Source: Synechococcus sp. CC9616 (lineage in GTDB: Bacteria; Cyanobacteriota; Cyanobacteriia; PCC-6307; Cyanobiaceae). From it: a DNA stretch of 39,219 nucleotides. The notes beneath the pieces are model-generated. The model was not told where the DNA came from. It saw only the letters and a list, made by a program, of their open reading frames with translations, and did no database searches. Positions 16,410 to 26,241 of the stretch are shown one piece after another; the first letter of the stretch is position 1, and every line of letters starts with the position of its first letter. The DNA lies in assembly GCF_000515235.1 (NCBI RefSeq), contig NZ_KI911558.1, forward strand, positions 1,307,898-1,347,116, in the 5' to 3' direction. A program made the translations under genes and the position numbers.

Positions 16410-17060
16410 ATGGGCACGTCATCAAGTAGCCCCTATATCGATTCAGGGGGGCAACAAACTACCCCACATGACATTGTCAACGAGCTGAAAAGTGGCCTGC
16501 AGCGTTTTCTTGATGGTCAATCGGCCCATCCCCATGCAACCGAGGCACGCCGTCATCAACTTGCTGGCGGACAACATCCCCAGGTTGCCGTCCTGGCCTG
16601 TTCCGATTCTCGCGTTCCAGTTGAGGTGATTTTTGATGCCGGATTCGGGGATTTGTTTGTGATCCGTAATGCAGGAAACACCAACACCTTTGGTTCTGCA
16701 GGCTCGATTGAATATGCCGTTGCAGATCTGGGAATCTGTGTCCTTCTGGTCATGAGTCATCAGGGATGTGGCGCCGTCAAGGCCGCTTATCTGACAGGTC
16801 AGGACTTTTCTCCCTCGTTGAGCGAATTGGTAAACGACATCAAATCAGGATTAAACAATCACGGCTTCAGTACCGACGATCACAAGACCTATGAACAAGC
16901 TTGTATTGCCCATTCGAGAATCACAGCGGAGGCACTTGTTCAGGACAGCGACGTCATCCGTGATGCCGTCAGCAACAAAACACTTCTCGTTCAACCAGCC
17001 TTTCTACACATCGATCCTCTCTCGATCACCTGGCTTGAGCCGCTTTACGGCAAGGACTGA
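16410..17060 (+). CDS. Beta-class carbonic anhydrase
   Basis: This 216-residue enzyme interconverts CO2 and bicarbonate. The zinc ligands Cys64 (in CSDSRVP, with Asp66 and Arg68), His117 and Cys120 (SHQGCGAV) are all present, so it should be active. There is no signal peptide, which points to the cytoplasm or an internal membrane face. Alpha-cyanobacterial carboxysomes normally use CsoSCA, so this is probably a non-carboxysomal enzyme. It is divergent from the antiporter-like gene, a context that suggests pH or bicarbonate balance. Its 3' end overlaps the convergent queA by 16 bases. Confidence 0.93.
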   Translation: MGTSSSSPYIDSGGQQTTPHDIVNELKSGLQRFLDGQSAHPHATEARRHQLAGGQHPQVAVLACSDSRVPVEVIFDAGFGDLFVIRNAGNTNTFGSAGSIEYAVADLGICVLLVMSHQGCGAVKAAYLTGQDFSPSLSELVNDIKSGLNNHGFSTDDHKTYEQACIAHSRITAEALVQDSDVIRDAVSNKTLLVQPAFLHIDPLSITWLEPLYGKD

Positions 17061-18142
17061 GCGCTCGGAATCACGGACTCGGGAGCGATCCACATGGCAT
17101 CGCCGTAGGAGAAAAAGCGATAGTGCCGCTCTTTGGCCTCCTGATAAAGCTTCAAAAGTGTTTGCCGACCAATCAAGGCACTGACAAGCAACAACAGAGA
17201 ACTTTTGGGAAGGTGGAAATTGGTTAACAGCCCTTCAACCACGCGAAATCGATACCCAGGCTTGATCACAAGATTCACGGGCCCGCAAAAGCTGCGTAAT
17301 TCACCCCCATGGGCCTGAGCAGCTCCCTCCAAAGCGCGCACGCTCGTTGTGCCAACAGCAATCACCCGGCCACGACAGGCACGGATTGCTTCGACCACCT
17401 CGGCTGTGACCTCCACCCATTCGCTGTGGAGATCAAGGTTGGTGAGGTCCTCATTTTCCAGCGGCCGGAATGTTCCCAGACCAACGTGCAGCGTGATGCA
17501 CTTAAGCCGGACGCCCTTGCGCTGTAGGGCAGCCAGCAGTTCATCACTGAAATGCAGTCCTGCAGTTGGTGCTGCCACCGCGCCGGGACGCTCCGCGTAG
17601 CGGGTTTGGTAGCGATCAGCATCCTCTGGATCATGCCGATCGATATAGGGCGGCAGAGGAACCTCACCGTATTGATTCAGCAACGCCTCGATCGTTGCGG
17701 CATCACGGCAGTCGCTTGGGAACTGAACCAAACGTCCCCCGCTGGCAGGATCCACCGCCAACACCGTCAGGGTGATCGATGTTCCTTCGATGGTGAGCAC
17801 ATCACCGGGACGCATGCGTTTGGCTGGTCGAGCCAGACACAACCACTGGCCGCCGTTGCGGGGCTCCAGCACGAGCAGCTCGGACCGGCCGCCTCCAGCA
17901 CGCCGCACATGGAGCCGCGCTTTCAACACGCGTGTGTCGTTGACAACAAGCAGGTCTCCCGCCTGAAGTTCCTCCAGAAGATCCCAGATCCGACGATGGC
18001 GAGCAGCCGACGGTGCAGCTCCAATGGGTGGAGCCATCAGCAGGGCTGCATCGTGGCGCGGCTCAATCGGCGCCTGAGCGATGAACCCTTCCGGCAGGGC
18101 GTAGTCGTAACTGCTCAGCAGCAGATCCCTGGGATCGGGCAC
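17045..18142 (-). CDS. queA: S-adenosylmethionine:tRNA ribosyltransferase-isomerase
   Basis: The 365-residue enzyme transfers and isomerises the ribosyl part of S-adenosylmethionine onto 7-aminomethyl-7-deazaguanine in tRNA, giving epoxyqueuosine at the wobble base. Family motifs include an N-terminal [54 protein letters not shown] and [16 protein letters not shown]. The length is normal. It lies 5 bases downstream of pdhC on the same strand and marks the right flank of the accessory block. Confidence 0.97.
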   Translation of the reverse strand: MPDPRDLLLSSYDYALPEGFIAQAPIEPRHDAALLMAPPIGAAPSAARHRRIWDLLEELQAGDLLVVNDTRVLKARLHVRRAGGGRSELLVLEPRNGGQWLCLARPAKRMRPGDVLTIEGTSITLTVLAVDPASGGRLVQFPSDCRDAATIEALLNQYGEVPLPPYIDRHDPEDADRYQTRYAERPGAVAAPTAGLHFSDELLAALQRKGVRLKCITLHVGLGTFRPLENEDLTNLDLHSEWVEVTAEVVEAIRACRGRVIAVGTTSVRALEGAAQAHGGELRSFCGPVNLVIKPGYRFRVVEGLLTNFHLPKSSLLLLVSALIGRQTLLKLYQEAKERHYRFFSYGDAMWIAPESVIPSAQSLP

Positions 18143-18147
18143 CAGGA

Positions 18148-19518
18148 TCAGAGAGCCAAACTCTCCGGACGACGTTCGATCAACTCAGCAAGATCCTTGA
18201 GGAACGCCGCACCATTGGCGCCGTAGATCACCCGATGATCAGCCGTGAGATTGACCTGCATCTGACGCTTCACGGCAATCGATCCATCCGCACCAGCCAC
18301 AACGGTGGGACGTGACGCAGCGACGGCCAGGATCGCTCCAGTGCCTGGAGGAAGAATTGCATCAAAGCGATCCACCCCGAACATGCCGAGGTTGGAGAGG
18401 GTGAAGGTCCCGGTGCTGTACTCCTCGGGCTGCAGCTGTTTACTGCGGGATCGCTTGACCAGATCCTTCCACTGGCGTGACATCTCATAGAGATCGGTGC
18501 GATCGGCTTGACGCAGGACTGGTGTGATCAGGCCGCCGTCCTCCATGGCCACCGCAATCGCCACATTCACGTCTGCGGGGTAAGCCATCCCGGCAGGGGT
18601 CGTCGCGGCATTCACCTGGGGATGCCGGGCCAGCGTGACGGCCACCGCCTTTGCAAGCAGAGCCGTCATGGTGACGCCCTTTGGCTTCACCTGTTTGTAA
18701 AAGCGATCGAGTTTGTCGGTGGTGATCGTGTAGCCGACCCGGAAACAGGGGACCGCCAGACTGGCCTCCATGTTGCGGTTCACGGCTCCCTGGAGCGTGT
18801 TGAACGGGACCGTGTCTCCTGGACGGCCAAAGCTGTTGCCGGCCGGTGCAGCCGCGGCCTCGGCTGCAGGCGCTGGCACGCCATGGCCAGCGGCGGCCGG
18901 TGCAGATCCTTCCGCCACCCGTGGAACAGTGATGGGCTGTCCGCTTGCCTGCTCCACGTCTTCCGCCTGAATGCGGCCATGGGGACCGCTGCCGCGGACG
19001 GTGGCAAGGTCCACCCCCATCTGGGAGGCGAGCTTCTTGGCACGGGGGCTCGCCACGATGCGGCCGTCGTTCACCACGGGAGCTGCCAGCACGGGGGCCA
19101 CCGGAGCGGGGGCGGGTGCTGGAGTCGATACCGGTGCTGCAGCCACAGGAGCTGGCGCTGAAGGGGCTGGAGCAGCTGGCGGTGCCTCAACCGTTGTGGA
19201 AGCCGATGCCGCGGCCGATGAAGTGGCCGATGCAGTGGGAGTTGGTGCTTTGGCCTTGGCTTCAGCGATCTCCGCCTCGGTTTCAACAATCAGGCCGATG
19301 GTTTCGCCGACAGGTGCCGTACTGCCCGCTGGCATCAGCACGGCAGCCAGGAAGCCGTCCTGGAACGACTCCACGTCCATATCAGCCTTATCGGACTCAA
19401 CCACCAGCACCGATTCACCACGACCGACCTTGTCGCCCGGTTGCTTCAGCCACTCGACGATCTTGCCCTCCGTCATCGTCGAGCTCAGGGCTGGCATGAA
19501 GATGTCGAAGGTCGCCAA
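18148..19518 (-). CDS. pdhC: Dihydrolipoamide acetyltransferase, E2 of pyruvate dehydrogenase
   Basis: The 456-residue E2 core subunit transfers acetyl groups from lipoyl-Lys to CoA. An N-terminal lipoyl domain has the target Lys44 in [11 protein letters not shown] long Ala/Pro-rich linker follows (about 80-150), then a peripheral-subunit binding domain ([16 protein letters not shown] to GRIQAEDV, about 158-192) and the catalytic domain. The active-site motif reads HRVIYG, where many E2s have HRVxDG; the same Tyr is common in plastid-type E2, so I treat it as lineage-normal. The upstream lipB gene makes the lipoyl precursor. Confidence 0.94.
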   Translation of the reverse strand: MATFDIFMPALSSTMTEGKIVEWLKQPGDKVGRGESVLVVESDKADMDVESFQDGFLAAVLMPAGSTAPVGETIGLIVETEAEIAEAKAKAPTPTASATSSAAASASTTVEAPPAAPAPSAPAPVAAAPVSTPAPAPAPVAPVLAAPVVNDGRIVASPRAKKLASQMGVDLATVRGSGPHGRIQAEDVEQASGQPITVPRVAEGSAPAAAGHGVPAPAAEAAAAPAGNSFGRPGDTVPFNTLQGAVNRNMEASLAVPCFRVGYTITTDKLDRFYKQVKPKGVTMTALLAKAVAVTLARHPQVNAATTPAGMAYPADVNVAIAVAMEDGGLITPVLRQADRTDLYEMSRQWKDLVKRSRSKQLQPEEYSTGTFTLSNLGMFGVDRFDAILPPGTGAILAVAASRPTVVAGADGSIAVKRQMQVNLTADHRVIYGANGAAFLKDLAELIERRPESLAL

Positions 19519-19583
19519 AACCGTCTCCGAGTGGGCATATCAGGGGAGTGTACGAGCCGGCTGAAGCCAGTGACCGCTCAGGA

Positions 19584-20027
19584 TCAGGCGCCTTCAACCG
19601 ACTGGACGACGCCGTCCCGCACCACAATTGCCACCTGCATCTTCTCCACGAGGTTGTCTCCGACCTTGAGCTCACAGGTGCTCTCCAGCTGGCCCTGCTC
19701 AACGATCTGATCCATCTCAAGTTCACGCACTTGGGACTGCTGCTGCAGGAAGGTGCGTTTTTGCTCCTCCAGTTCGGAACGCTTGGCGGCAACCTGCTGC
19801 TGGATCTGAGCCACTTGATCCTGAACTCGGGGATCAAGAGGATTGGCACTCTGGCGGCGGACTTCATCGACCACCTGCTGGCCTTCCTGCTCCAGCTGGG
19901 CCAGCTGCTGATCCAGGCCGGCAATGCTGTTGCTGATCTCCCGTTCGGCTTCCTCCTTCCAAGTGGGTGTCACCACAGCGCGGACGGTGATTGGACGCTT
20001 GATCGTCAGGGTGGTGCCGTCGGACAT
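19584..20027 (-). CDS. YlqD family coiled-coil protein
   Basis: The 147-residue product starts with a strand-rich segment (LTIKRPITVRAVVTPTWKEE), continues with a long coiled coil rich in Gln, Glu and Leu (about 30-110), and ends in a second strand-rich part (LKVGDNLVEKMQVAIVVRDGVV). This is the YlqD family, widespread in cyanobacteria and Firmicutes and of unknown function. It has no signal peptide. It lies between the acyl-activating enzyme and pdhC, all on the minus strand. Confidence 0.85.
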   Translation of the reverse strand: MSDGTTLTIKRPITVRAVVTPTWKEEAEREISNSIAGLDQQLAQLEQEGQQVVDEVRRQSANPLDPRVQDQVAQIQQQVAAKRSELEEQKRTFLQQQSQVRELEMDQIVEQGQLESTCELKVGDNLVEKMQVAIVVRDGVVQSVEGA

Positions 20028-20073
20028 GATATTGAAGGAGTTGCCGCAAGCGTCTCAGCCACAGGCGCAGAGG

Positions 20074-22023
20074 TCAATCTCGGTTTCCTCTCCCATAGAG
20101 AATTTCGATCAGGGCAGCGTCCCTAGCAGTGATCCGGTCACGCCGTTGCTTGAGCGTCTGGGTCAGCAGTCCGTTCTCAATGCTGAAGGGAGCAACCAGC
20201 ACAACACCCGCCAGCCGTTCATCTCCGCGGGCTCCCTTGCGCTGTTTGAGCAGTTGATTGGATTCCCGCATCAACAGTTTCAGCAGTGCTGGATCTCCAG
20301 GGAATCCCCCGAGATCATCAGGCACGGACAGGTTGTTGTCCTGCGCCCAGGGCCTGATCATCTCCGGCCTCGGGACCAGCAGCGCTCCAAGTTGGCGCTC
20401 ATCCTGTCCAACCAGCATCACCTGCTCGATCAACGGGCTGGCGACAAGCGCTTCCTCCAGCGGCCCAGGCTCAATGTTCTCGCCACTGCTCAGAACGATG
20501 GTGTCCTTGGCACGACCGGTCAGGGCCAGTGAGCCATCCGGGAGAAGCATGCCCAGGTCCCCTGTGTCGAACCAGCCATCCGCATCGAGCACCTTGGCCG
20601 TGGCCTCCGGCTTGCCCAGGTATCCCTTCATCACCTGCGGGCCCCTCACCAACACACGCCCGCGCTGACGGAATCCCAGCGCCTCCCCCGATTCAGGCTC
20701 AACGATGCGGAACTCCGTCTCGGGCATCGGCAAACCGGAACTGCCGCGGATGTTGCGCCACGGCCGGCGGCAACTCACCACAGGGCTTGTTTCCGTCAGG
20801 CCATATCCCACAAGAAGTTCAATCCCCACCGCTTCAAAGAAGGCGTCGATGTGGGGTGCAATGGCCCCGCCACCACTGATCGGATAGCGCAACTGGCCTC
20901 CGCTCAACTGGCGGCGCAGCTTGGGCCAGATCAGAGAGGAGGCGAGAGCGTGCAGAGGCCAGCGCAGCCCTGCAGTCAGCGCGCTCAGCAGACGGTCTGC
21001 AGCGGAGGCGGGCTCGAGCATCAGGTTCCAGGCCTGACGCTTGGCGAGGCAGTGAGCGGCACTGTTGGCCAGGGCCGCCCTCAGGAGGCGCTGTCGCGAG
21101 GGCGGGAAGGTCTTCAGGACATCCTCAAAACCCGCCTGAACTGCCTCCCAAAGCCTTGGGACGGTTGCCATGGCAATCGGACGAACGCGCGGCAGGTCCT
21201 TCTTGAGCTGTTTGATCGTGGTGTAGGTCTGCGAGCAGGCGCAGGACAGGAAGTAATAGCTGGCGCTTCGCTCATAGGCGTGCCAGATCGGCAACACGCT
21301 CAGCACGGGAGACCCGGGCTCCGGAAACGCCACAGAGGCCAGGGAGCGCATCTGGTGCAACAGGTTGCCGTGAGTGAGCGGAACCCCTTTGGGCTGGCCA
21401 GTGGTCCCGGATGTGTACAGAACGGTGGCAACGGCCTCCGCATCACCCTGCAGCTCCAGCTCAGCGCTTCCCTGCGCTGAACGCAGCAGGTCGTCCCAAC
21501 TAAGAAGCTCATCCACCGCATCACCCTCAAGCTGCAACACGAACCGGAGCCGGTTGCGCTGATCCGGCGTCAGCTGCAGACGACGCCAGAGATCGGCGTT
21601 CTGCACGATCAGAGCTGTGGCACCGCAGTCTTCGAGGATGTAACGCAGCTCTTCCACCGGCGCGGACGCCCCGCGCACCGCATCGGCTGCGCCGGCTCGC
21701 ATCAGCCCCTGATCCGCCACCAGCCAGCGGGGACTGTTTTCAGCGAAGAGGGCGACGACATCGCCCGGCTCGATCCCTTGGTTTCGAAACCCAACCGCCG
21801 CCTCAGAAATCCTCTGTGCCAGTTCGTCGAAGCTGAAACATTCCGGATGGGCGGCATGGGGAGCATCCACAGCCATGAGCTTGCCGTGGTGGTCTGCCAG
21901 CCAGGGCCAGACCGCATCAATCCGAGTCAACCCATCGACATGGCTGTGACCTAGAAGCCCACGCTGCTCGCGCTCGGTCGCGGTCCAGCCGACCTTGGCA
22001 ACTCCTGCAGGTTGCGCACTCAT
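20074..22023 (-). CDS. Long-chain acyl-CoA/acyl-ACP synthetase (AMP-forming)
   Basis: This 649-residue adenylate-forming enzyme activates free fatty acids through an acyl-AMP. Motifs seen are the P-loop-like YTSGTTGQPKGVPLTH, the gate segment GYGLTETSPV and GWFDTGDLGMLLPDGSL followed by GRAKDTIVLSSGENIEP. In cyanobacteria the single enzyme of this type is usually an acyl-ACP synthetase (Aas) that recycles fatty acids released from membranes, so that is the likely role, though acyl-CoA use cannot be excluded. It is upstream of ylqD and downstream of lipB on the same strand. Confidence 0.92.
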   Translation of the reverse strand: MSAQPAGVAKVGWTATEREQRGLLGHSHVDGLTRIDAVWPWLADHHGKLMAVDAPHAAHPECFSFDELAQRISEAAVGFRNQGIEPGDVVALFAENSPRWLVADQGLMRAGAADAVRGASAPVEELRYILEDCGATALIVQNADLWRRLQLTPDQRNRLRFVLQLEGDAVDELLSWDDLLRSAQGSAELELQGDAEAVATVLYTSGTTGQPKGVPLTHGNLLHQMRSLASVAFPEPGSPVLSVLPIWHAYERSASYYFLSCACSQTYTTIKQLKKDLPRVRPIAMATVPRLWEAVQAGFEDVLKTFPPSRQRLLRAALANSAAHCLAKRQAWNLMLEPASAADRLLSALTAGLRWPLHALASSLIWPKLRRQLSGGQLRYPISGGGAIAPHIDAFFEAVGIELLVGYGLTETSPVVSCRRPWRNIRGSSGLPMPETEFRIVEPESGEALGFRQRGRVLVRGPQVMKGYLGKPEATAKVLDADGWFDTGDLGMLLPDGSLALTGRAKDTIVLSSGENIEPGPLEEALVASPLIEQVMLVGQDERQLGALLVPRPEMIRPWAQDNNLSVPDDLGGFPGDPALLKLLMRESNQLLKQRKGARGDERLAGVVLVAPFSIENGLLTQTLKQRRDRITARDAALIEILYGRGNRD

Positions 22024-22054
22024 CAGCGGATCCTTGAGCTCTCAGTCAGGCCTA

Positions 22055-22726
22055 TCACGATCCAGGCGACTCCTGCCAGAAAAGACGGAATTGATCGGCG
22101 AGGGCATTGAGGATCAGAGGCTGCACCTGGTCTGTCGTCAATCCAGGGATCCACTCCGACAAACGCCCCACCTCGCGCCCCTCAAGCCCGCAGGCGGTGA
22201 TCGCGCTGAAACCGCTCAGATCGCAGTCGACATTCAGCGAGAGACCATGCTGGGTGATCCAACGACGGCAGCCGATTCCGATCGCACCAACCTTGCGGCC
22301 GTCCAGCCACAGCCCGGTGAGTCCCGCCTGGCGTTCCCCACATAGACCCAGCTCAGCCAACACATCGATCAACACCTGCTCCAGCACCCGCAGATGGACA
22401 TGCAGATCAGGCGTGCGGCGCTGCAGATCCAACACGGGATAAACAACGATCTGACCCGGCACATGGTGGGTCACCTCACCGCCTCGATCGATGTGATGCA
22501 GCGGATGTGGCGGCTGCGCCACATCGAAATGGAGATGATCGAGGCTTGCCCCGCGCCCAAGGGTGTAGCAGGGGGGGTGCTGCAGGATCCAGACCGCCTC
22601 CGGTGCCGTGACATCGGCCATCAGGCGTTCCTGCCAGCGACGTTGATCCGCCCAGGCGATTTCAAAGGGGACCGGATCCGGCGGCTGGAAACAAATTGCT
22701 CCCTCTGGGTGTGCCGATGCGCTCAC
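22055..22726 (-). CDS. lipB: Octanoyl-[ACP]:protein N-octanoyltransferase
   Basis: The enzyme moves octanoyl from acyl carrier protein to lipoyl domains, the first step of lipoate assembly; the E2 gene about 2.5 kb downstream is a natural client. Motifs are [33 protein letters not shown], and [24 protein letters not shown], which contains the catalytic Lys. Length is 223 residues from GTG 22726. A longer version from 22804 is open but would overlap the divergent hpf gene, so I reject it. The exact start is uncertain within a few codons. Confidence 0.9.
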   Translation of the reverse strand: MSASAHPEGAICFQPPDPVPFEIAWADQRRWQERLMADVTAPEAVWILQHPPCYTLGRGASLDHLHFDVAQPPHPLHHIDRGGEVTHHVPGQIVVYPVLDLQRRTPDLHVHLRVLEQVLIDVLAELGLCGERQAGLTGLWLDGRKVGAIGIGCRRWITQHGLSLNVDCDLSGFSAITACGLEGREVGRLSEWIPGLTTDQVQPLILNALADQFRLFWQESPGS

Positions 22727-22766
22727 CGGATCTAACTTGCTGTTAACAACCGGCAAGGAACAAGGC

Positions 22767-23354
22767 ATGAAGTTGCTGATCCATGGTCGCAACCTCGAGA
22801 TCACGCCTGCCCTGAGGACCTATACCCAGACAAAGCTGGAGCGGGCCATTCATCATTTCGGCGACGTGGTGCGAGAGGCGGACGTTCACCTGTCCGTGGC
22901 CAGGAACCCACGGGTACCGCAGCAGACGGCGGAGGTGACGGTGTTCGCCAATGGAACCGTGATCCGGGCACAGGAACGCAGTGAGAACCTCTACGCCAGC
23001 ATCGATCTTGCTGCCGGCAAGCTCTGTCGGCAGCTGCGTCGCTGGAAGGACCGCCACAGCGACCACCATCACAGCCATGGCCATCGGGCCAGCATCACGC
23101 CGGGCACGGAAACCGTCAGCGCCGAGAGCCAGGTGGATGAGTCGTTGCTCAAGGGTCGTGAGGCGGAACTGCCCAACCCCGGCGTGCGACGCAAATACTT
23201 TTCAATGCCACCGATGAGCCTCGATGAGGCGCGCCGGCAGCTGGATCTGATCGATCACGACTTTTACCTGTTCCGGGAGCGTGACAGCGATGAGCTTCAG
23301 GTGATCTATCACCGCAATCACGGCGGATACGGTGTGATCCAGGCGAGGAACTGA
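22767..23354 (+). CDS. hpf: Long-form ribosome hibernation promoting factor (LrtA)
   Basis: The 195-residue protein has the N-terminal ribosome-binding domain ([19 protein letters not shown], then [15 protein letters not shown]), a His-rich linker ([13 protein letters not shown], about 94-107) and the C-terminal dimerisation domain ([20 protein letters not shown]). Long HPF dimerises 70S ribosomes into inactive 100S particles. In cyanobacteria it is known as the light-repressed transcript LrtA. The start ATG 22767 follows an AAGGAA site by six bases. It is divergent from lipB with a 40-base gap and 14 bases upstream of deoC. Confidence 0.95.
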   Translation: MKLLIHGRNLEITPALRTYTQTKLERAIHHFGDVVREADVHLSVARNPRVPQQTAEVTVFANGTVIRAQERSENLYASIDLAAGKLCRQLRRWKDRHSDHHHSHGHRASITPGTETVSAESQVDESLLKGREAELPNPGVRRKYFSMPPMSLDEARRQLDLIDHDFYLFRERDSDELQVIYHRNHGGYGVIQARN

Positions 23355-23368
23355 GCCGCCAGTCACCA

Positions 23369-24046
23369 ATGGTCGAGTCGAAGCTGGAGCTGCCGGATCT
23401 GCCTCCGCTGATGGATCAGGCCATCCTCGACCCTCTGCTGACGCAGGAGGAGCTGATCACCGCCTGTGATGCCGGCCGGCAGGAGAACGTGCGCGCGATC
23501 TGCACCACCCTGCGACTGCTGGAACCCCTGCGGGAAAGACTTGGAAAAACCGGAGGACCACGCCTGGTGGCGGTGGTTGGCTTCCCTTTCGGCTCATTGC
23601 CAGGCGAGCTCAAGCAGATGGAAGCGGAATGGGCTGCGGCACGGGGGGCTGAAGAGCTGGACATGGTTCCCGATTTCACGGCCCTGATCAATCAGAACTC
23701 CGGTGCCTTCGCTGAAGAAATCGCTGGTATTTGCGAACTGGGACTTCCAGTGAGAGTCGTGCTGGATATGGCCCGGCTCAGCGAAGACCTGATCACGCTG
23801 GCGGTGGACGCAGCAATCGATGCCGGTGCCGCCGGTCTACAAACCAGTAACGGCTTCGGGCCTGCCACCAGCACAACCCAGGTGAAACAGTTGCTGGGCC
23901 TCGCTCGAGGCCGCTGTGCCGTCAAAGCCGCTGGCGGAATTCACACGCCAGAGCTGGCGATCGACCTGGTGGAAGCCGGCGCCTCCCTGCTGGGTACGAG
24001 CAGCGCTCCCCAGCTGCTTCAGGCGTTAAGACGGCCCGCCGGTTAG
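23369..24046 (+). CDS. DeoC-family aldolase lacking the Schiff-base lysine
   Basis: The 225-residue TIM-barrel protein aligns with 2-deoxyribose-5-phosphate aldolase: GFPFG (71-75), ELDMV with Asp98, a TSNGFG segment (159-164) and VKAAGGI with Lys186. In DeoC the lysine of KTSTGF forms the Schiff base with the substrate; here the codon is CAA, giving Gln158. The proton-relay Asp and second Lys remain. It may therefore be inactive as a classic aldolase or do other chemistry. Its stop TAG touches the GTG of recO directly, so the two are cotranscribed. Confidence 0.8.
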   Translation: MVESKLELPDLPPLMDQAILDPLLTQEELITACDAGRQENVRAICTTLRLLEPLRERLGKTGGPRLVAVVGFPFGSLPGELKQMEAEWAAARGAEELDMVPDFTALINQNSGAFAEEIAGICELGLPVRVVLDMARLSEDLITLAVDAAIDAGAAGLQTSNGFGPATSTTQVKQLLGLARGRCAVKAAGGIHTPELAIDLVEAGASLLGTSSAPQLLQALRRPAG

Positions 24047-24856
24047 GTGAGCGAACGACGCCTGGAGGGCCTCGTCCTGAAGGTGGGCCCACTGGGAGAA
24101 CACGACCGATTGCTGACCCTGCTCAGCGATGAGGAAGGCATCACCCGACTGGCGGTCCCGGGCGCTCGACGTCCCAAAAGCAGTCTCGCGGCTGCAGCAC
24201 CGCTCACCCTGCTCGAGCTTCAGGTGGGCGGGCGCAGCGGCCTGGCGCGCGTGAGACAACTCCGAATTCAGCGCAGCTTCTCCAGACTGGGGCGCGACCT
24301 GGAAACCCTGGCCGCCTCTCAGGCGCTCAGCGATCTCTGCCTGCGACTCACGGCCGACAACGACCCGATCCCAGGACTGTTCACCACCGTGATCCTGCAC
24401 TTGGAGCGACTTGAATCAAGCGACCTGAGCCGAGACGAGGTTCTGGCATCGTCAGTTCAGGCTTGCGTCCACCTGCTCACGCTTGGGGGCTACAGCCTGC
24501 CGTTGCAGAGCTGCTGCCTCACTGGCGTTCCTCTGCAGCCTCCACTCGGGCAATGGCACTGGCGCTGCAGCCTGCTGCCGGAGGATGGATTCGCGATCGG
24601 CTCGCAGCCGCAGGCACGCCTGGAGCTCAATCCCTCCGAGCTTGCCCTGCTGCAGCGGCTCATCCGGGCGGATCTCCCGCGTCGGCAGAACGGAGACCTG
24701 ATGGGCCCTCGACGGGTGTGGTTGAGGCTGCTGACGGTGATCGATGTCTGGATCCAAACCCATCTGCAACGCAAGAACCGTGCCCTGGCGATGTTGAGAG
24801 ACAGCCTGCAGACGCCAGACATGGGCGATCATGACGGCGACGAGAAAGGATCTTGA
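24047..24856 (+). CDS. recO: DNA repair protein RecO
   Basis: The 269-residue protein helps load RecA onto SSB-coated single-stranded DNA in RecFOR repair. The N-terminal OB fold reads RRLEGLVLKVGPLGEHDRLLTLL, followed by GARRPKSSLAAAAPLTLLEL. The C-terminal helical part includes a Cys pair (SCCLTG). The start GTG 24047 follows the deoC stop without a gap. The stop overlaps the TTG start of the transporter gene. Confidence 0.93.
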   Translation: MSERRLEGLVLKVGPLGEHDRLLTLLSDEEGITRLAVPGARRPKSSLAAAAPLTLLELQVGGRSGLARVRQLRIQRSFSRLGRDLETLAASQALSDLCLRLTADNDPIPGLFTTVILHLERLESSDLSRDEVLASSVQACVHLLTLGGYSLPLQSCCLTGVPLQPPLGQWHWRCSLLPEDGFAIGSQPQARLELNPSELALLQRLIRADLPRRQNGDLMGPRRVWLRLLTVIDVWIQTHLQRKNRALAMLRDSLQTPDMGDHDGDEKGS

Positions 24857-26208
24857 GCGGCACCGACTCCAGCCTTCCATCGGACGGGGGTCGCGGACTG
24901 CGATCCGTAATGCGTCTCGATGGCTTCAGGAAGCTTTGGATCGGCCAGATCTTCTCCCAGCTGGCCGACAAGTTCTACATCGTTCTGATGGTGTTTCTGA
25001 TCGCCCAGTACTGGGTGAGCAGCGACCCGCAGAGCCATGGAGCTCTGACGGAAATCGCCTCAGCGATTCGGATGGATATCGAGACGAGGGCCGAGCGGAT
25101 CACCCTGCTGGCCACGGGCATCTACGTGGCCAATACGCTGCCGGCCATCCTGCTGGGGATGCTGGCCGGAGTCTGGGCAGACCGGTGGCCGAAACGACGG
25201 GTGATGGTGATCTCCAATGCGATGCGGGCGCTGCTTGTGCTGTTCGCCCCGTTCTGCTTGATGCCTGGCCCCCTGTTTCTCGGCCTGAGCTGGGGGTACT
25301 GGGCGCTGTTGCTGATGACCTTCCTGGAGTCGGTGCTCACCCAGTTTTTTGCACCGGCTGAGCAAGCAGCGATCCCCCTCCTCGTTCCAGGCAACAAACT
25401 GCTGGCCGCGAACTCGCTGTATCAGGCCACCAGCATGGCCGCCACGATCATCGGCTTCGCCCTCGGCCAGCCGATTTTGAGGTTGCTCAATCAGACCTTC
25501 CTGAAAATCGGGTTATCCGGCGGCGAATTTCTTCTGCTGCCGTTCTGTTACGGCATGGCGGCATTCAGCATCAGCGCGATCCGACTGAACGAAACACCCC
25601 AAACACCACGCAGCATCGGAATCGGACAGGAGCTTCGAGAAGGACTCCAGGTCCTCGTCAAGCGGGCCTCAGTGCGCAGGGCCATGCGCAACCTGGTGTT
25701 GCTCTACAGCTTGCTGGCGGCGATGTACGTACTGGCCATCAGCCTGGCGGGATCGATCGGCAGCCTCGGACCGACAGGCTTCGGGACCCTGCTGGCCATG
25801 AGCGGACTCGGCATGGCCATCGGCGCCGTCCTCACAGCGCAGCTTGGGCATCAGATCAGCCGGCACCATCTCGGGGCCAGTGGCCTGGCGGCCATCACGG
25901 TCTGCCTGGCACTGCTTGGACAGCTTCAGGGACGTTTGCTGGTGACGTTGACGCTTTGCATGGTGTTGGGCGTTGGGGCGGCCCTCGTGGCCATCCCGGC
26001 GCAGACCACCATTCAGGAGGACACACCGGAAACGGAGCGAGGCCGAGTCTTCGGCCTTCAGAACAATCTGATCAACATCGCCCTAAGCCTGCCGCTGGTT
26101 CTGGCCGGCACCCTGGTGAGCAGCATCGGGCTGGAACCGGTGCTGATCCTGCTGGCTGCCCTGGCCGGTCTTGCGGCCTTGCTGGAGAGACCTTGGAAGC
26201 GCTGCTAA
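24853..26208 (+). CDS. Major facilitator superfamily transporter
   Basis: The 451-residue protein has about eleven to twelve hydrophobic segments. The MFS loop motif between helices 2 and 3 appears as GVWADRWPKRRVMV (about 116-129). RVFGLQNNLINIALSLP near the C-terminus is typical of EntS/MFS_3-like exporters. The substrate cannot be told. The start is TTG 24853, overlapping the recO stop by four bases, which implies translational coupling. Confidence 0.85.
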   Translation: MSGTDSSLPSDGGRGLRSVMRLDGFRKLWIGQIFSQLADKFYIVLMVFLIAQYWVSSDPQSHGALTEIASAIRMDIETRAERITLLATGIYVANTLPAILLGMLAGVWADRWPKRRVMVISNAMRALLVLFAPFCLMPGPLFLGLSWGYWALLLMTFLESVLTQFFAPAEQAAIPLLVPGNKLLAANSLYQATSMAATIIGFALGQPILRLLNQTFLKIGLSGGEFLLLPFCYGMAAFSISAIRLNETPQTPRSIGIGQELREGLQVLVKRASVRRAMRNLVLLYSLLAAMYVLAISLAGSIGSLGPTGFGTLLAMSGLGMAIGAVLTAQLGHQISRHHLGASGLAAITVCLALLGQLQGRLLVTLTLCMVLGVGAALVAIPAQTTIQEDTPETERGRVFGLQNNLINIALSLPLVLAGTLVSSIGLEPVLILLAALAGLAALLERPWKRC

Positions 26209-26241
26209 CTTTCCGGTTCCCCAGGAGGAGGGTCGTCGAGG

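Noticed and set aside
5434-17044. Mobile element or phage remnant around the accessory block
   Set aside because: No transposase, integrase, tRNA target or flanking direct repeat was found at either edge.
18148-18260. HRVIYG in place of HRVxDG in the E2 active site
   Set aside because: The same Tyr is common in plastid-type E2 proteins, so it looks lineage-typical and not a loss.
18508-19564. Long open frames opposite pdhC
   Set aside because: They mirror the Ala/Pro-rich linker and GC-rich codon use of pdhC and show no protein-family motifs.
22727-22804. Longer lipB beginning at 22804
   Set aside because: It would cover the start of divergent hpf, and the added residues show no LipB similarity.
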